Shown here: piece after piece, positions 9,504 to 18,281 of the stretch
Position numbering within the stretch: position 1 is the stretch's first letter
How the letters are laid out: each line of letters starts with the position of its first letter
Assembly: GCF_000967265.1 (NCBI RefSeq)
Contig: NZ_KQ033885.1
Coordinates: 62,001 to 126,000, forward strand
DNA length: 64,000 nt
From: Bifidobacterium mellis
Lineage (GTDB): Bacteria > Actinomycetota > Actinomycetes > Actinomycetales > Bifidobacteriaceae
Direction: 5' to 3'
Made by a program: the position numbers and the translations under genes
Notes under the pieces: model-generated
Told to the model about the DNA's origin: nothing
Database searches by the model: none
Seen by the model: only the letters and a program-made list of their open reading frames with translations

Positions 9504-11126
9504 ATGAGTTCGTTCGGGAAACACAGGTTCAGGAACCGTCTGGTGGCCATAGGGGCCATGACGATGGCCATGTCGATGATGCTGGCCGGTTGCGGCGGTT
9601 CCAAGGAGCCCACCACCAATGCCCAGGGCCAGCCGATCATCACGATAGCCGTAGCCAAGCACCCTCTGACCAAGAAGATATCCAAGATGAAGTGGCCCAA
9701 GCAGCTGGAGAAGGAGTGTGGCTGCGAAATCCATTGGCAGGAGGCGAGCTCGGACTGGGACCAGAAGAAGCAGGCCATGCTGGCGGCCGGCGATGTGCCC
9801 GACCTCATTCTCAAGGGGATCAACCTGGCGGACATAGCCACTTATAGCACCCTCTTCGAGGATCTGAGCCAGGACCTGGACAAGATGCCGAATGTCAAGA
9901 AGATGTTCAATACCGACCCCACGGCCAAGCAGGTGGTCTCCATGCCGGACGGGAAGATCTACATCCTGCCCGCCGTCAAGAAGGGTATCTGGCCCAAGGC
10001 CGTCAGCCACATGTACATCAACAAGCAGTGGCTGGACACGCTGGGCCTGAAGGTGCCGACCACCTGGGATGAGCTTGAGGAGGTGCTCAAGGCCTTCAAG
10101 ACCAAGGACCCCAATGGGAACGGGCAGGCCGACGAGATCCCCTTTGACTTCCAGTCTCCCGGTACCGGCGGCTTCGGTGACTATCAGCCCACCCTCCTGC
10201 TGGGGAGCCTGGGCATCGTGACGTCGGTAGGTGGCGGCCAGGGCTACTATGCCGACAAGGGCAAGGTCAAGTCCTTCCTGACCGATGACCGTTACAAGGA
10301 ACTGATCCAGTACCTCAACAGGCTCTGGGGGGAGGGGTTGATCGCCAAGGACGCCTTCACCCACGACTACTCCAAGTCCCAGTCCACCGCACGCGGCCAG
10401 GGCGATAAGGCCAAGATCGGCTTCACCTGGGGGTGGACGGCCTCCGACCGCTTTGGTGACAAGTTGGCCGGTCAGTATGTGGCCATGCCCCAGCTGAAGG
10501 CCAAGGCCGATCAGAACCCGGATGAGTTGGTCTACGACACCCAGGGGGACCGGTTGGACTACAGCGAGTTCGCGCTGGTGGTCTCGGCCAAGAGCAAGAA
10601 CAAGGAGACCGCCATCAAGGTGGCTAATGCCTTCTACGGGCAGGACATGTCCCTGCAGATGCTCTGGGGTGATCTGGGCACGGATGTGCAGAAGACAGGG
10701 CCGGACTCCTATAAGGTCCTGCCGCCTGCTGACTCCACCAAGGACCCCTCCACCTGGAAGTGGACGGAGACCCTGGCTGATGACTCTCCCTACTGGATAC
10801 GTCCGAATCTCAAGATCGAGCTGCCGGCGGATCTCGAGGAGGTCAAGGGCCAGGAGCAGCCTCTTGAGCCGGCTCTGGCCAATGTGGACCCCAAGTTGGA
10901 TGTCATCCCTGGTGCCCTCAAGTATTCCTCCGAGGACCAGACCACCATGCAGAACAACAACACGACCCTGATGAACACCGCCATGACCAAGTTCGCCCAG
11001 TGGGTGACCAAGGGTGGTGTGGACCAGGATTGGGACAACTATGTGCAGACCCTGAAAAAGGCCAATTTGGATCAGAACATCAAGTTGGTGCAGAAAGCCT
11101 ACGACCAGTACTACTCCAAGAACTGA
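9504..11126 (+). CDS. Sugar-binding lipoprotein of ABC importer
   Basis: A 540-residue extracellular solute-binding lipoprotein. The signal peptide (about 1-29) ends in the lipobox LAGC, followed by a GG/S-rich linker. The long length and the KMKWPKQLEKE and DGKIYILPA regions fit the LipO/YtcQ type that pairs with LplB/LplC permeases. The ribosome site AGGAGG is about seven bases from the start. It closes the importer operon begun at 6676. It should capture beta-gluco-oligosaccharides, but the ligand is inferred from GH94 and GH1 only. Confidence 0.9.
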   Translation: MSSFGKHRFRNRLVAIGAMTMAMSMMLAGCGGSKEPTTNAQGQPIITIAVAKHPLTKKISKMKWPKQLEKECGCEIHWQEASSDWDQKKQAMLAAGDVPDLILKGINLADIATYSTLFEDLSQDLDKMPNVKKMFNTDPTAKQVVSMPDGKIYILPAVKKGIWPKAVSHMYINKQWLDTLGLKVPTTWDELEEVLKAFKTKDPNGNGQADEIPFDFQSPGTGGFGDYQPTLLLGSLGIVTSVGGGQGYYADKGKVKSFLTDDRYKELIQYLNRLWGEGLIAKDAFTHDYSKSQSTARGQGDKAKIGFTWGWTASDRFGDKLAGQYVAMPQLKAKADQNPDELVYDTQGDRLDYSEFALVVSAKSKNKETAIKVANAFYGQDMSLQMLWGDLGTDVQKTGPDSYKVLPPADSTKDPSTWKWTETLADDSPYWIRPNLKIELPADLEEVKGQEQPLEPALANVDPKLDVIPGALKYSSEDQTTMQNNNTTLMNTAMTKFAQWVTKGGVDQDWDNYVQTLKKANLDQNIKLVQKAYDQYYSKN

Positions 11127-11672
11127 CGGATGCAGACGTGCCCTGGGGCCCTCCAGTGATTCAAGGTGGGTCTCCAGGGTCCGTCGGACCTCGGGCCCGC
11201 CCAACTACGATATGGTCTCCAGGAAGGCCGATGAGGCGGCCGGGTTGGCGACTGGCTCCGTCAGAGTTCGGCCGTTTCTGTGGGCGGGTCCTTGGCCGTC
11301 AATAGTCCGGGTTCGAGGGGTGGTGAGGAGGCACGGTACGGTCTTTCGACCGGGTTCTTCGGTTCCCTCCCGGATGGGCACTCACCGCCCGAGTCAGCCT
11401 GAGGGGATGGCATCCCCCCCCCCCCCCAGAGTGCCGTCGGATTCACGGAACGGGAGGGCTGCCCGCCGGGCTCTTGCCTTCTCCCGGTGGGTTGCCCTCT
11501 CGCACCATTGTGGCCGGCCGCCTCCGTTTCCTGCCGGAGTGGTCATGACCGGTTTCGGCCCCTTACAGGCGTTTCATCGGTCGTCAGTGCCTTCACTTGG
11601 AATGAGCCTGCCGGCCGTCGTAACCTTGGCGGATCATAGGAGGGTATTCAATCCCGCCAATGTTCGGATGCT
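11127..11672. other. Gene-poor region between the importer and the relic
   Basis: A 546-base GC-rich stretch without a credible gene. Long frames through it have Pro/Arg-rich, low-quality translations and no ribosome sites. It contains a run of 14 C (11414-11427), one of the two long homopolymers in the window. Just after it begins the metG-like relic. It may be the eroded remainder of a deleted gene, but I cannot identify which. Confidence 0.5.
11414..11427. repeat. Poly-C tract (14 C)
   Basis: Fourteen consecutive C in non-coding sequence, flanked by CAT and AGAGTG. It is longer than the poly-G tract of the permease gene at 6782. No start or ribosome site is placed so that this run would clearly control a gene. 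Confidence 0.95.
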
Positions 11673-12073
11673 GACCGTTATAATCGTGTCATTTCAAGGA
11701 TTTGTGTGATCTGTGGCTCAGCTATGACCCCTTTACCGGGACCACGACGGGCAATCATGAGAAAGTCGTGCAGGAGTTTTTCCACCAGCGCTGGAGCCAA
11801 CCTGGCTTGGCTACAGACCCGGAAGGGTTGGCGCAGCAATGTGCCCAACTTATCTATGGAACTGTTCAAGGAGGTCAAGCCTCGGGCCATCCACGTGCGA
11901 CATCGACTGGGGGATTCCCGTGCCTGTGGACGTCTGGTTCGACACCATCATCGGCTACCTGTCAGCACCCATCGAGCTTTGGGCTGATCAGGGTCGACTA
12001 TGACACCCAGGAGCGGATCTGGAAGGATTCCGGCCTGCGGTACGCGCAGATCATCCGCGATCGTGCGGTCTGA
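11673..12073 (+). pseudogene. Chimeric relic: metG fragments joined to a GH1 3' end
   Basis: Three blocks match the intact metG downstream: 11673-11797 to 16386-16510, 11796-11931 to 16764-16898, and 11932-11975 to 16932-16975. Two internal deletions (about 253 and 33 bases) and single-base indels break the frame. From 11976 the sequence changes to the 3' end of a GH1 beta-glucosidase: 55 bases are identical to 6146-6200, then 43 diverged bases of equal length end in TGA, encoding GLRYAQIIRDRAV. The GH1 part therefore seems to come from a paralogue of the intact gene. It is non-functional as either enzyme. Confidence 0.88.
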
Positions 12074-12100
12074 GCACGACGGCATGCAAACGTGTCCGTG

Positions 12101-12131
12101 AGGCGGTCGGGCATCCCTGTCCGACCGCCTT
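12101..12131. terminator. Bidirectional hairpin terminator
   Basis: AGGCGGTCGG (12101-12110) and CCGACCGCCT (12121-12130) form a perfect ten-base stem over a ten-base loop. It sits ten bases after the stop of the mannosyltransferase gene on the minus strand and after the relic on the plus strand. Confidence 0.75.
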
Positions 12132-12140
12132 GCCTCTGTC

Positions 12141-13886
12141 CTAGATCCAGCTGGACAGCCACATGTGCATGCGCCAGAAGTCATAGGGGATGGGCATGGC
12201 GGTCCACAGCGGGTAGAAGAAGACCGAGGTCAGGCCAAGCAGGGTTAGGCCCATGATCATGGTCTGCCGGTAGAGGACGCTGTCCGAGTTCTGCCGTAGC
12301 CAGTTGACCACGTAACAGATTGCCAGAATCATCCAGGGCAGGATGACGATGGAATAGAAGGTGAAGGTGGTCCGGTTCATGTATTGCACCCAGGGCAGCC
12401 AGCCGGCCAGCATGCCTGCCAGCACCCCCCAGATCCGCCAATCTCCGTGCTTGACCACGATGGCGATGACGATGGCCAGGACCATGCAGATGCTGCCCAG
12501 CCACCAGGTCAGAGGATTGCCCAGGGAGGTGACGGCCGCCACGCAGGGGGAGTCCTTGGCCAGCCCGCACAGGCCGGGGAAGCCGGTGAGCTTCTGCCAG
12601 TAGAAACTGGTGGGTCTGATCTGCAAGGGCCAAGTCAGGGGGTTGGCCATGTATGGATGGCGGGTATGCAGGGTGGTGTGGAAGTGCCACATCTGCCGAT
12701 GGTATTCAGCCAGGGATCGGAGCCCCTCCGGCAACCAGGTCAGACCCTGGCCAGGATGCTGGGCCGCCCAGCTGTGCATGTAGGAATCACCGTGCAGGAA
12801 CCATCCCGTCCAGGAGGCCAGATAGGTGCCCGCCCAGACGGGAATCATAAGCAAGGCCGCCGGCAGCCCGTCCCTGAACACGGCGCTCTGCAGCCAGGAT
12901 CCGTACCCTGCCTGATGGCGCTCCCAGCCGTCCCAGAGCACCGAAATCAGGGCAAAGACAGCGAAGAAGTAGGCACCTGACCACTTGGTGCCGGTGGCCA
13001 GGCCCAGGAGCAGGGCGGCGCCGGTCCGCCACCAGGACCAGGCGATGAAGGGGCCGGTGGTGGCCACGGGCAGCTCGACACGGCTTTCCTGCCCTTGATG
13101 CCCCTGTGACTGAATGACCTTCACCCGGTAATGCAGACGAAAGTCAGCCCGGTCCTTGGCCCAGGATTGTCGCAGCCTGGCCCGAGCCCAGTCCCGATGG
13201 CCCATCAGGCACAGCCAGGCTCCCAGGACAAAGACCATGACGAAGTTGTCCAGCAGGCCGGTACGGCTCATGACGATGCCCAGACCGTCTATGGCCATGA
13301 GGAAGCCGGCCGTCAGCGCGATGGGCAGGTTGTGGAAGAGGCGCAGAGCCACACGGCAGAGCAGCAGGATGGCGATGGTGCCGACCAGGGCAGTAGCCGC
13401 TCGCCAGGCGAAGGGGTTGCCGGCTCCACCGAAGAGCTTGAGACCCAGGGCGATGCACCACTTGCCCACCGGCGGGTGAACCACGTATTCGGCCTGGGGC
13501 AGCCAGCCGCTGGTGTGTCCCTGGGCGAAGATCTGGTCGATGGGTAGGTCCAGCGGGCCGGCTGTTTTCGGCCAGTTGCGTGGCTCGCCGGTCATCAGCA
13601 TGGTCCAGGCGTCTTTGACGTAATATGTCTCGTCGAAGACGATGGCCCGAGGGCTGCCCAGCCGTACAAACCGCAGGAGCCCGCCTAGAAGAGCCATGAG
13701 TATGCAGGCCAGCCAGCCACTCTGCCGATGGGAGAGCCGGGGAATCCGGTCGATTCCTCTCTTGGTATGCTGACCCTTGGTCTTGCTGAAGATGGACAGC
13801 ATGACAGGGCGACCGGACCGGTGGGCGGCGTGCCTGCCGTGTCTGGAGGAGCGATGCTGCGAAGAAAGCCCTGCCAAAGATGTCAT
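12141..13886 (-). CDS. Protein O-mannosyltransferase (GT39, PMT)
   Basis: A 581-residue polytopic membrane enzyme that moves mannose from polyprenyl-phosphate-mannose to secreted proteins. The catalytic DE lies in the first external loop (IVFDETYYVKDAW), preceded by a membrane segment and RFVRLGSPR. Further PMT features are HPPVGKWCIALG and a C-terminal run of membrane segments. The start at 13886 lies seven bases after a -10-like TAATCT, so the message may be leaderless or use the AGGGGTG between them; a frame from 13925 is less likely. It is divergent from rsmI, a pairing common in actinobacteria. Confidence 0.9.
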   Translation of the reverse strand: MTSLAGLSSQHRSSRHGRHAAHRSGRPVMLSIFSKTKGQHTKRGIDRIPRLSHRQSGWLACILMALLGGLLRFVRLGSPRAIVFDETYYVKDAWTMLMTGEPRNWPKTAGPLDLPIDQIFAQGHTSGWLPQAEYVVHPPVGKWCIALGLKLFGGAGNPFAWRAATALVGTIAILLLCRVALRLFHNLPIALTAGFLMAIDGLGIVMSRTGLLDNFVMVFVLGAWLCLMGHRDWARARLRQSWAKDRADFRLHYRVKVIQSQGHQGQESRVELPVATTGPFIAWSWWRTGAALLLGLATGTKWSGAYFFAVFALISVLWDGWERHQAGYGSWLQSAVFRDGLPAALLMIPVWAGTYLASWTGWFLHGDSYMHSWAAQHPGQGLTWLPEGLRSLAEYHRQMWHFHTTLHTRHPYMANPLTWPLQIRPTSFYWQKLTGFPGLCGLAKDSPCVAAVTSLGNPLTWWLGSICMVLAIVIAIVVKHGDWRIWGVLAGMLAGWLPWVQYMNRTTFTFYSIVILPWMILAICYVVNWLRQNSDSVLYRQTMIMGLTLLGLTSVFFYPLWTAMPIPYDFWRMHMWLSSWI

Positions 13887-13898
13887 CACCCCTAGATT

Positions 13899-13920
13899 AG
13901 GCCATACTAAAGGCATGAGC
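13899..13920 (+). promoter_or_regulatory. Leaderless-type promoter of rsmI
   Basis: A -10-like CATACT (13903-13908) lies six bases before the ATG of rsmI at 13915, leaving no room for a 5' leader or ribosome site. The TAATCT of the divergent mannosyltransferase promoter is on the other strand just upstream, so both genes start from about 30 shared bases. Confidence 0.5.
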
Positions 13921-14877
13921 AGCATGAATGGCCGGAGCGATGGACTTACACAGGGCGGAGAAAGTCATGAGGAGCCGATTTCACCCAGTGTTTCACGTGG
14001 AACGGTTGTGCTGGCGGCCACGCCTATCGGCAATGTCTCCGATGCCTCGACGCGCTTGGTGGAGCTCCTGCAGTCGGCGGATCTGGTGGCTGCTGAGGAC
14101 ACGCGCAGGCTCTATGATCTGGCCAACCGGTTGGGAGTGCGCGTAGGCGGCAGGGTCATGGCCTATCACGATCACAACGAGCGGCGGATGGCCGATCCCA
14201 TCCTCGACCAGGTTCGCGACGGAGCTTGCGCATTGGTGGTCTCGGATGCGGGCATGCCCACCATCAACGATCCGGGCATGGCCATCGTCAGGCGGGCCAT
14301 CGAGCGAGGCATACCGGTCACCTGTGCTCCTGGACCCAGTGCCGTGCTGGATGCCCTGGCCCTCTCCGGCCTGCCCACCGACCGTTTCTGCTACGAGGGG
14401 TTTCTTCCCCGCCGACACCAGGAACGGCTGCGGCATCTGCGCACCCTGCGCAGCGAGGAGCGGACCATGGTCTTCTACGAGACCCCCCACCGCATCGATC
14501 AGGCTATGCAGGACCTTCAGGAGGTCTTCGGCCCCGACAGGCTCATGGCCCTCTGCCGGGAGCTGACCAAGGAGCATGAACAGATCCGTCGGGGCACGGT
14601 TGGCGACATTGTGCGCTCCCTTCAGGAGGACCCTCCCCGGGGAGAGATGGTCCTGGTCGTGGCTGGTGCCTCCGCCCTGGAGGCCAGGCGCAACGATCCT
14701 GAGGCCATGGATGACCGGCAGCTGGCCGCTCTGGCACGGGATCTGGCCCGATCCGAGGGCCTGCGCCTCAAGGAGGCCATCGCCCGGGTGGCTGCCGAGC
14801 ATCCCCTGGCCGATGGCAGCCTGCCCAATCGGAAAAGGATCTATGCCTTGGCTGTTGAAGAGGATGAGGAGGACTGA
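13915..14877 (+). CDS. rsmI: 16S rRNA 2'-O-methyltransferase RsmI
   Basis: A 320-residue SAM-dependent methyltransferase that 2'-O-methylates C1402 of 16S rRNA. The family opening VVLAATPIGN, then AAEDTRR, YHDHNE, VSDAGMPTINDPG and CAPGPSAVLDALALSGLPTD are all present in order, with EGFLPRR and FYETPHR further on. The N-terminus is about 30 residues longer than usual. The start ATG at 13915 is six bases from a -10-like CATACT, which suggests a leaderless message. The 3' end overlaps the convergent small gene by 37 bases. Confidence 0.93.
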   Translation: MSSMNGRSDGLTQGGESHEEPISPSVSRGTVVLAATPIGNVSDASTRLVELLQSADLVAAEDTRRLYDLANRLGVRVGGRVMAYHDHNERRMADPILDQVRDGACALVVSDAGMPTINDPGMAIVRRAIERGIPVTCAPGPSAVLDALALSGLPTDRFCYEGFLPRRHQERLRHLRTLRSEERTMVFYETPHRIDQAMQDLQEVFGPDRLMALCRELTKEHEQIRRGTVGDIVRSLQEDPPRGEMVLVVAGASALEARRNDPEAMDDRQLAALARDLARSEGLRLKEAIARVAAEHPLADGSLPNRKRIYALAVEEDEED

Positions 14878-15302
14878 TTCCCGTTCCCCTCGTCCAGCAG
14901 CACCTCCAGTGCCCTGCGCACGCCGGGCCCACCCAGCTGGGAGACGGTCTCCAGCAGGGCTGGCGAAGCGGCGGGATTGGCCACCAGCCACCGACGCAGC
15001 CGGGGCTCCTCCCGGGCGATGGCCCAGAGGATGCTCGGGTCGGTCTCGGGGTCTGTGGCCATCAGGGCCGTCGGCACCAAGGGAGGCTCCGGCGGTGGGG
15101 CGCGCACCTCGGCCATCGGTTCCAGGCCAATGGAATCATCTCGGTTCAAATCGTCTTCCGCGCAGGGGTGTGGCCGGTTGCTGACGGCAGTCACGAGCCG
15201 GGCCATACGTTCAGCGGCGGAGAATCCACGACGGTCCCGATCCCGGCCCCGGAGTCGATGATGGCCATGCCCGCGTTGGCCACCTCCCATCGGTTGATTC
15301 AT
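14841..15302 (-). CDS. Small protein with LRV-like repeat
   Basis: A 153-residue protein of unknown function. The region about 85-140 (DPSILWAIAREEPRLRRWL, then ANPAASPALLE) matches the pattern of leucine-rich repeat variant domains of actinobacteria, in which short helices follow the form RxxVAxNPxxxxxLL. The N-terminal 80 residues are Arg- and Pro-rich and the C-terminus is a Ser run. Its ATG overlaps the stop of the upstream gene by four bases (ATGA), so the two are translationally coupled. It overlaps the end of rsmI on the other strand. Confidence 0.6.
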   Translation of the reverse strand: MNQPMGGGQRGHGHHRLRGRDRDRRGFSAAERMARLVTAVSNRPHPCAEDDLNRDDSIGLEPMAEVRAPPPEPPLVPTALMATDPETDPSILWAIAREEPRLRRWLVANPAASPALLETVSQLGGPGVRRALEVLLDEGNGNQSSSSSSTAKA

Positions 15303-16033
15303 AGGATCGCCTTGAGTCGTCTTATGGTCTCCAGCCCTTGAGCGTGGCCAGGCCAGCGCGGGTTGGAGGACAGGAGCTTCTCGCAGGATCCGCAGCTGAC
15401 CTGATACCGCTCCATGAGTTCATGCAAGACCGTCATGGTCTCCTCGCCGTTGCATTGCCCCGATGAATCGCAGGCCAGATCACAGGCCGTCCAGAGCGGC
15501 GAAGTCACCCAGAGCTTCCCGAGCTTCATCAGGTAGCGGGCATCCAGCTGTCGCTGGTGGGGTCGCAGGGGCCTGCCGTGAACCGGCGTGCGGAAGTGGG
15601 AGTTGGAGATGATGTCCAGCGCATCGGGAAATTGGCCGTTGATCCATATCCAGAGCGCCAGACCGCCGCATGCCGCTGCGCCGTAAGGCACCATGGGCGT
15701 GACGATGGAGGCGCGACCGTAGAGTCCCTCAGCCTGTTCGTTCAGATAGCAGCAGGATTGGTCCAGACAAGTCACGATTCCCTCCTTCACCAGCAGACTG
15801 AGGCTGAGTGGACCGGGCAGATCCTCGGTTCGGATCAGACTGGGCAGCGGTTCGGGTTCGGGGATCGGGACCCCAAATTCGGCCGTGGAAGGACGGCTGC
15901 GGGTATGCGTCGGCGCTCCACCGGCTTGTAGTGGTCGACTCGGCGGCTTGGTGGTAGCTCTAGGGGGGTGGCTGGCGCCAACGGCAGTGGTAGGCGTCCA
16001 CGGCGCTCCCCCGAGCGCGTGTTCTCGATTCAT
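15299..16033 (-). CDS. Hypothetical protein, weakly AbiEi-like
   Basis: A 244-residue protein that I do not recognise with confidence. The first 60 residues are Pro/Thr/Ser-rich. The middle (VTPMVPYGAAACGGLALW to LWVTSPLWTACDLAC) faintly resembles the C-terminal half of actinobacterial AbiEi-like or DUF559-linked proteins, where a conserved VTSPxxTxxDLA precedes a helical end. Six cysteines occur in the second half. The ATG at 16033 is chosen; a TTG at 16081 extends the frame. It is coupled to the LRV-like gene through an ATGA overlap and divergent from metG. Confidence 0.5.
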   Translation of the reverse strand: MNREHALGGAPWTPTTAVGASHPPRATTKPPSRPLQAGGAPTHTRSRPSTAEFGVPIPEPEPLPSLIRTEDLPGPLSLSLLVKEGIVTCLDQSCCYLNEQAEGLYGRASIVTPMVPYGAAACGGLALWIWINGQFPDALDIISNSHFRTPVHGRPLRPHQRQLDARYLMKLGKLWVTSPLWTACDLACDSSGQCNGEETMTVLHELMERYQVSCGSCEKLLSSNPRWPGHAQGLETIRRLKAIL

Positions 16034-16172
16034 GGTTCGACTGTAAATGGTCGTGCCCGGGTTTGCCTGAGGGAGGGCCAAAATTTGTGCATTTGTGGAT
16101 AATTCGCTTGCTCGGCGGCGGTCCTGTGGACGAGCGGGGGGATTGTAGGCCTGAGTCGATAATCTTGCTGGT

Positions 16173-18044
16173 ATGAGTCATATCCTTGTTTCCGTCGCCT
16201 GGCCCTATGCGAATGGGCCCCGTCACATCGGCCACGTCGCTGGGTTCGGCGTCCCCTCGGACGTCTATGCACGCTACGAACGCATGAAGGGCAATGATGT
16301 CCTTATGGTTTCGGGGACCGACGAGCATGGCACTCCCATCCTGGTGGAGGCTGACGCCGAAGGAGTGGGCCCTCAGGAGATCGCCGACCGTTATAATCGG
16401 GTGATTGTCAAGGATCTGTGCGATCTGGGGCTCAGCTATGATCTCTTCACCAGGACCACGACCGGCAATCATGAGAAGGTGGTGCAGGAGCTTTTCCGCC
16501 AGTGCCGTGCCAATGGCTACATCTATGAGGGACAGCAGAAGGTGGCCATCTCTCCTTCCACCGGCCGGACCCTGCCGGACCGCTATATTGAGGGGACCTG
16601 CCCCATCTGTGGCGCTGATGGCGCTCGCGGCGACCAGTGCGACAACTGCGGCAACGAACTGGATCCGGACGAGCTGATCAACCCTGTGTCCAAGATCAAT
16701 GGGGAGACGCCCCGGTTTGAGGAGTCCAGGCACTTCTTCCTGGATCTTCCCGCTCTGGCCGAGGCCAACCTGGCTTGGCTGAAGACCCGGAAGGGCTGGC
16801 GCAGCAACGTGCTCAACTTCTCCCTGGGGCTGTTCAAGGAGGTCAAGCCTCGGGCCATCACGCGCGACATCGACTGGGGGATTCCCGTGCCCGTGGACGG
16901 CTGGGTCGACGATCCCAACAAGAAGCTTTACGTCTGGTTCGACGCCGTCATCGGCTACCTGTCGGCATCCATCGAATGGGCCCGCCGTCAGGGCGACCCC
17001 GAGGCCTGGCGCAAGTGGTGGAATGACCCAAAGGCCCTGGGCTACTACTTCATGGGCAAGGACAACATCACCTTCCACTCGCAGATCTGGCCCTCGGAGA
17101 TTCTGGCCTACAACGGACAGGGGTCCAAGGGCGGACAGCCGGGATCCTACGGCGAGCTCAACCTGCCCGAGCAGGTGGTGGCCAGCGAGTTCATGACCAT
17201 GGAGGGCAAGAAGTTCAGCTCCTCCAGGGGCATCGTCATCTACGTCAAGGACATCCTGGCACGCTATCCGGTCGATGCGGTCCGCTACTACATTTCCATA
17301 GCCGGGCCGGAAACTTCGGACTCGGACTTCACCTGGGCTGAGTTCGTCCGGCACAACAACGAGGAGCTGGCCGCATCCTGGGGCAACCTGGTCAATCGCG
17401 TGGCCAACCTGCTCAACAAGGACTTCGGCAGCATCCCCCATATCGAGCAGGACTGGCTGACCGAGGAGGATAGTGCCCTGCTGGACCGCAGCCTTCAGGC
17501 CTTCGATACCGTGGGATCCCTGATCGGGCACCATCGCCAGAAGGCCGCCCTGGTCGAGGCCATGGCTCTGGTGGGAGACATCAACAAGTACATCTCCGCC
17601 CAGGAGCCCTGGAAAATCAAGGATGACCGGAACCGACTGGCTGCCGTCCTGCATACCGCCGCCCAGGCCGTGCTGGATGCCAACACCATGCTGGCCCCCT
17701 TCCTGCCCCATGCCTCTCAGCGGGTCTGGGAGACCATGGGCGGCAAGGGCACCTTCTCGCCTCTGCCCCGTGTTGAGGAGGTCGACGACCTGGACCGGTC
17801 CGATTTCCACTATCCCATCATCACCGGCGACTACCGGCTGGGGGAGACGGTCCATCCTTGGGCGCGCGAGCCCCTCAGGGACGGCACGCCGATCGATCGG
17901 CCCACACCCATCTTCCCGCGCATTCCCAAGGAGGCCGTGCAGGAGGAGCTGGACCGTTTCCAGGAGCAGCTGGACCGTCGCAAGGCCAAGGAGCGCGCCA
18001 GATTCGAGGCTGAGCAGGCCAAGTTGGGAGACCAAGGCAAGTGA
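16173..18044 (+). CDS. metG: Methionyl-tRNA synthetase
   Basis: A 623-residue class I aminoacyl-tRNA synthetase that charges tRNA(Met). The ATP-binding HIGH motif is present as ANGPRHIGH near residues 12-20. The zinc knuckle is CPIC and CDNC (about 147-162). The KMSKS-type loop is GKKFSSSRG at about 347-355. The anticodon-binding helical domain follows; there is no C-terminal EMAP domain. The ATG lies seven bases after a -10-like TAATCT with no ribosome site, suggesting a leaderless message. Parts of this gene are duplicated in the relic at 11673-11975. Confidence 0.96.
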   Translation: MSHILVSVAWPYANGPRHIGHVAGFGVPSDVYARYERMKGNDVLMVSGTDEHGTPILVEADAEGVGPQEIADRYNRVIVKDLCDLGLSYDLFTRTTTGNHEKVVQELFRQCRANGYIYEGQQKVAISPSTGRTLPDRYIEGTCPICGADGARGDQCDNCGNELDPDELINPVSKINGETPRFEESRHFFLDLPALAEANLAWLKTRKGWRSNVLNFSLGLFKEVKPRAITRDIDWGIPVPVDGWVDDPNKKLYVWFDAVIGYLSASIEWARRQGDPEAWRKWWNDPKALGYYFMGKDNITFHSQIWPSEILAYNGQGSKGGQPGSYGELNLPEQVVASEFMTMEGKKFSSSRGIVIYVKDILARYPVDAVRYYISIAGPETSDSDFTWAEFVRHNNEELAASWGNLVNRVANLLNKDFGSIPHIEQDWLTEEDSALLDRSLQAFDTVGSLIGHHRQKAALVEAMALVGDINKYISAQEPWKIKDDRNRLAAVLHTAAQAVLDANTMLAPFLPHASQRVWETMGGKGTFSPLPRVEEVDDLDRSDFHYPIITGDYRLGETVHPWAREPLRDGTPIDRPTPIFPRIPKEAVQEELDRFQEQLDRRKAKERARFEAEQAKLGDQGK

Positions 18045-18087
18045 CGGTCGACGCGCCTGAGGGTGCGCTCGGGCCCCAGTTCGTGAT

Positions 18088-18180
18088 TCACAGAGAACTT
18101 TGAGGTTTTCGGGTACTTCTTCCAAGGTAGCGCTGGTTATATTTGTTCTGTCGGTTGAGGTACTGGCCGATGGGGGTCAT
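18088..18180 (-). CDS. Possible 30-residue basic peptide
   Basis: A short frame encoding MTPIGQYLNRQNKYNQRYLG and a basic tail, unusually rich in Gln, Asn, Tyr and Arg compared with the Pro/Ala noise of other frames. It lies in the gap between metG and the GH65 gene, antisense to both. No good ribosome site is at the right distance (AAGAAGGGG lies about 18 bases upstream). It may equally be part of an untranslated region. Confidence 0.2.
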   Translation of the reverse strand: MTPIGQYLNRQNKYNQRYLGRSTRKPQSSL

Positions 18181-18220
18181 GCGGCCCCGATAATTGAACC
18201 CCTTCTTCTCTCTCTTCTCG

Positions 18221-18252
18221 CCCGGCGGTTCTTCGAACCGCCGGGTTCTTTC
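18221..18252 (+). terminator. Intrinsic terminator after metG
   Basis: CCCGGCGGTTC (18221-18231) pairs perfectly with GAACCGCCGGG (18235-18245) over a TTC loop and is followed by TTCTTTC. It ends 30 bases before the GH65 fusion gene, so it could also act as an attenuator for that gene. Confidence 0.8.
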
Positions 18253-18281
18253 GTCATGGAAGACCCATAGGATGAGTAACC

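Noticed and set aside
9135-11204. 689-codon minus-strand frame opposite the importer genes
   Set aside because: Antisense to the YesL-like and lipoprotein genes with clear domains; the translation is Leu/Gly/His-rich noise.
11212-11709. 165-codon frame spanning the poly-C tract
   Set aside because: Pro/Arg/Ser-rich translation without domain or ribosome site; more likely non-coding.
15960-18125. 721-codon minus-strand frame opposite metG
   Set aside because: Antisense to metG; no domain recognised.
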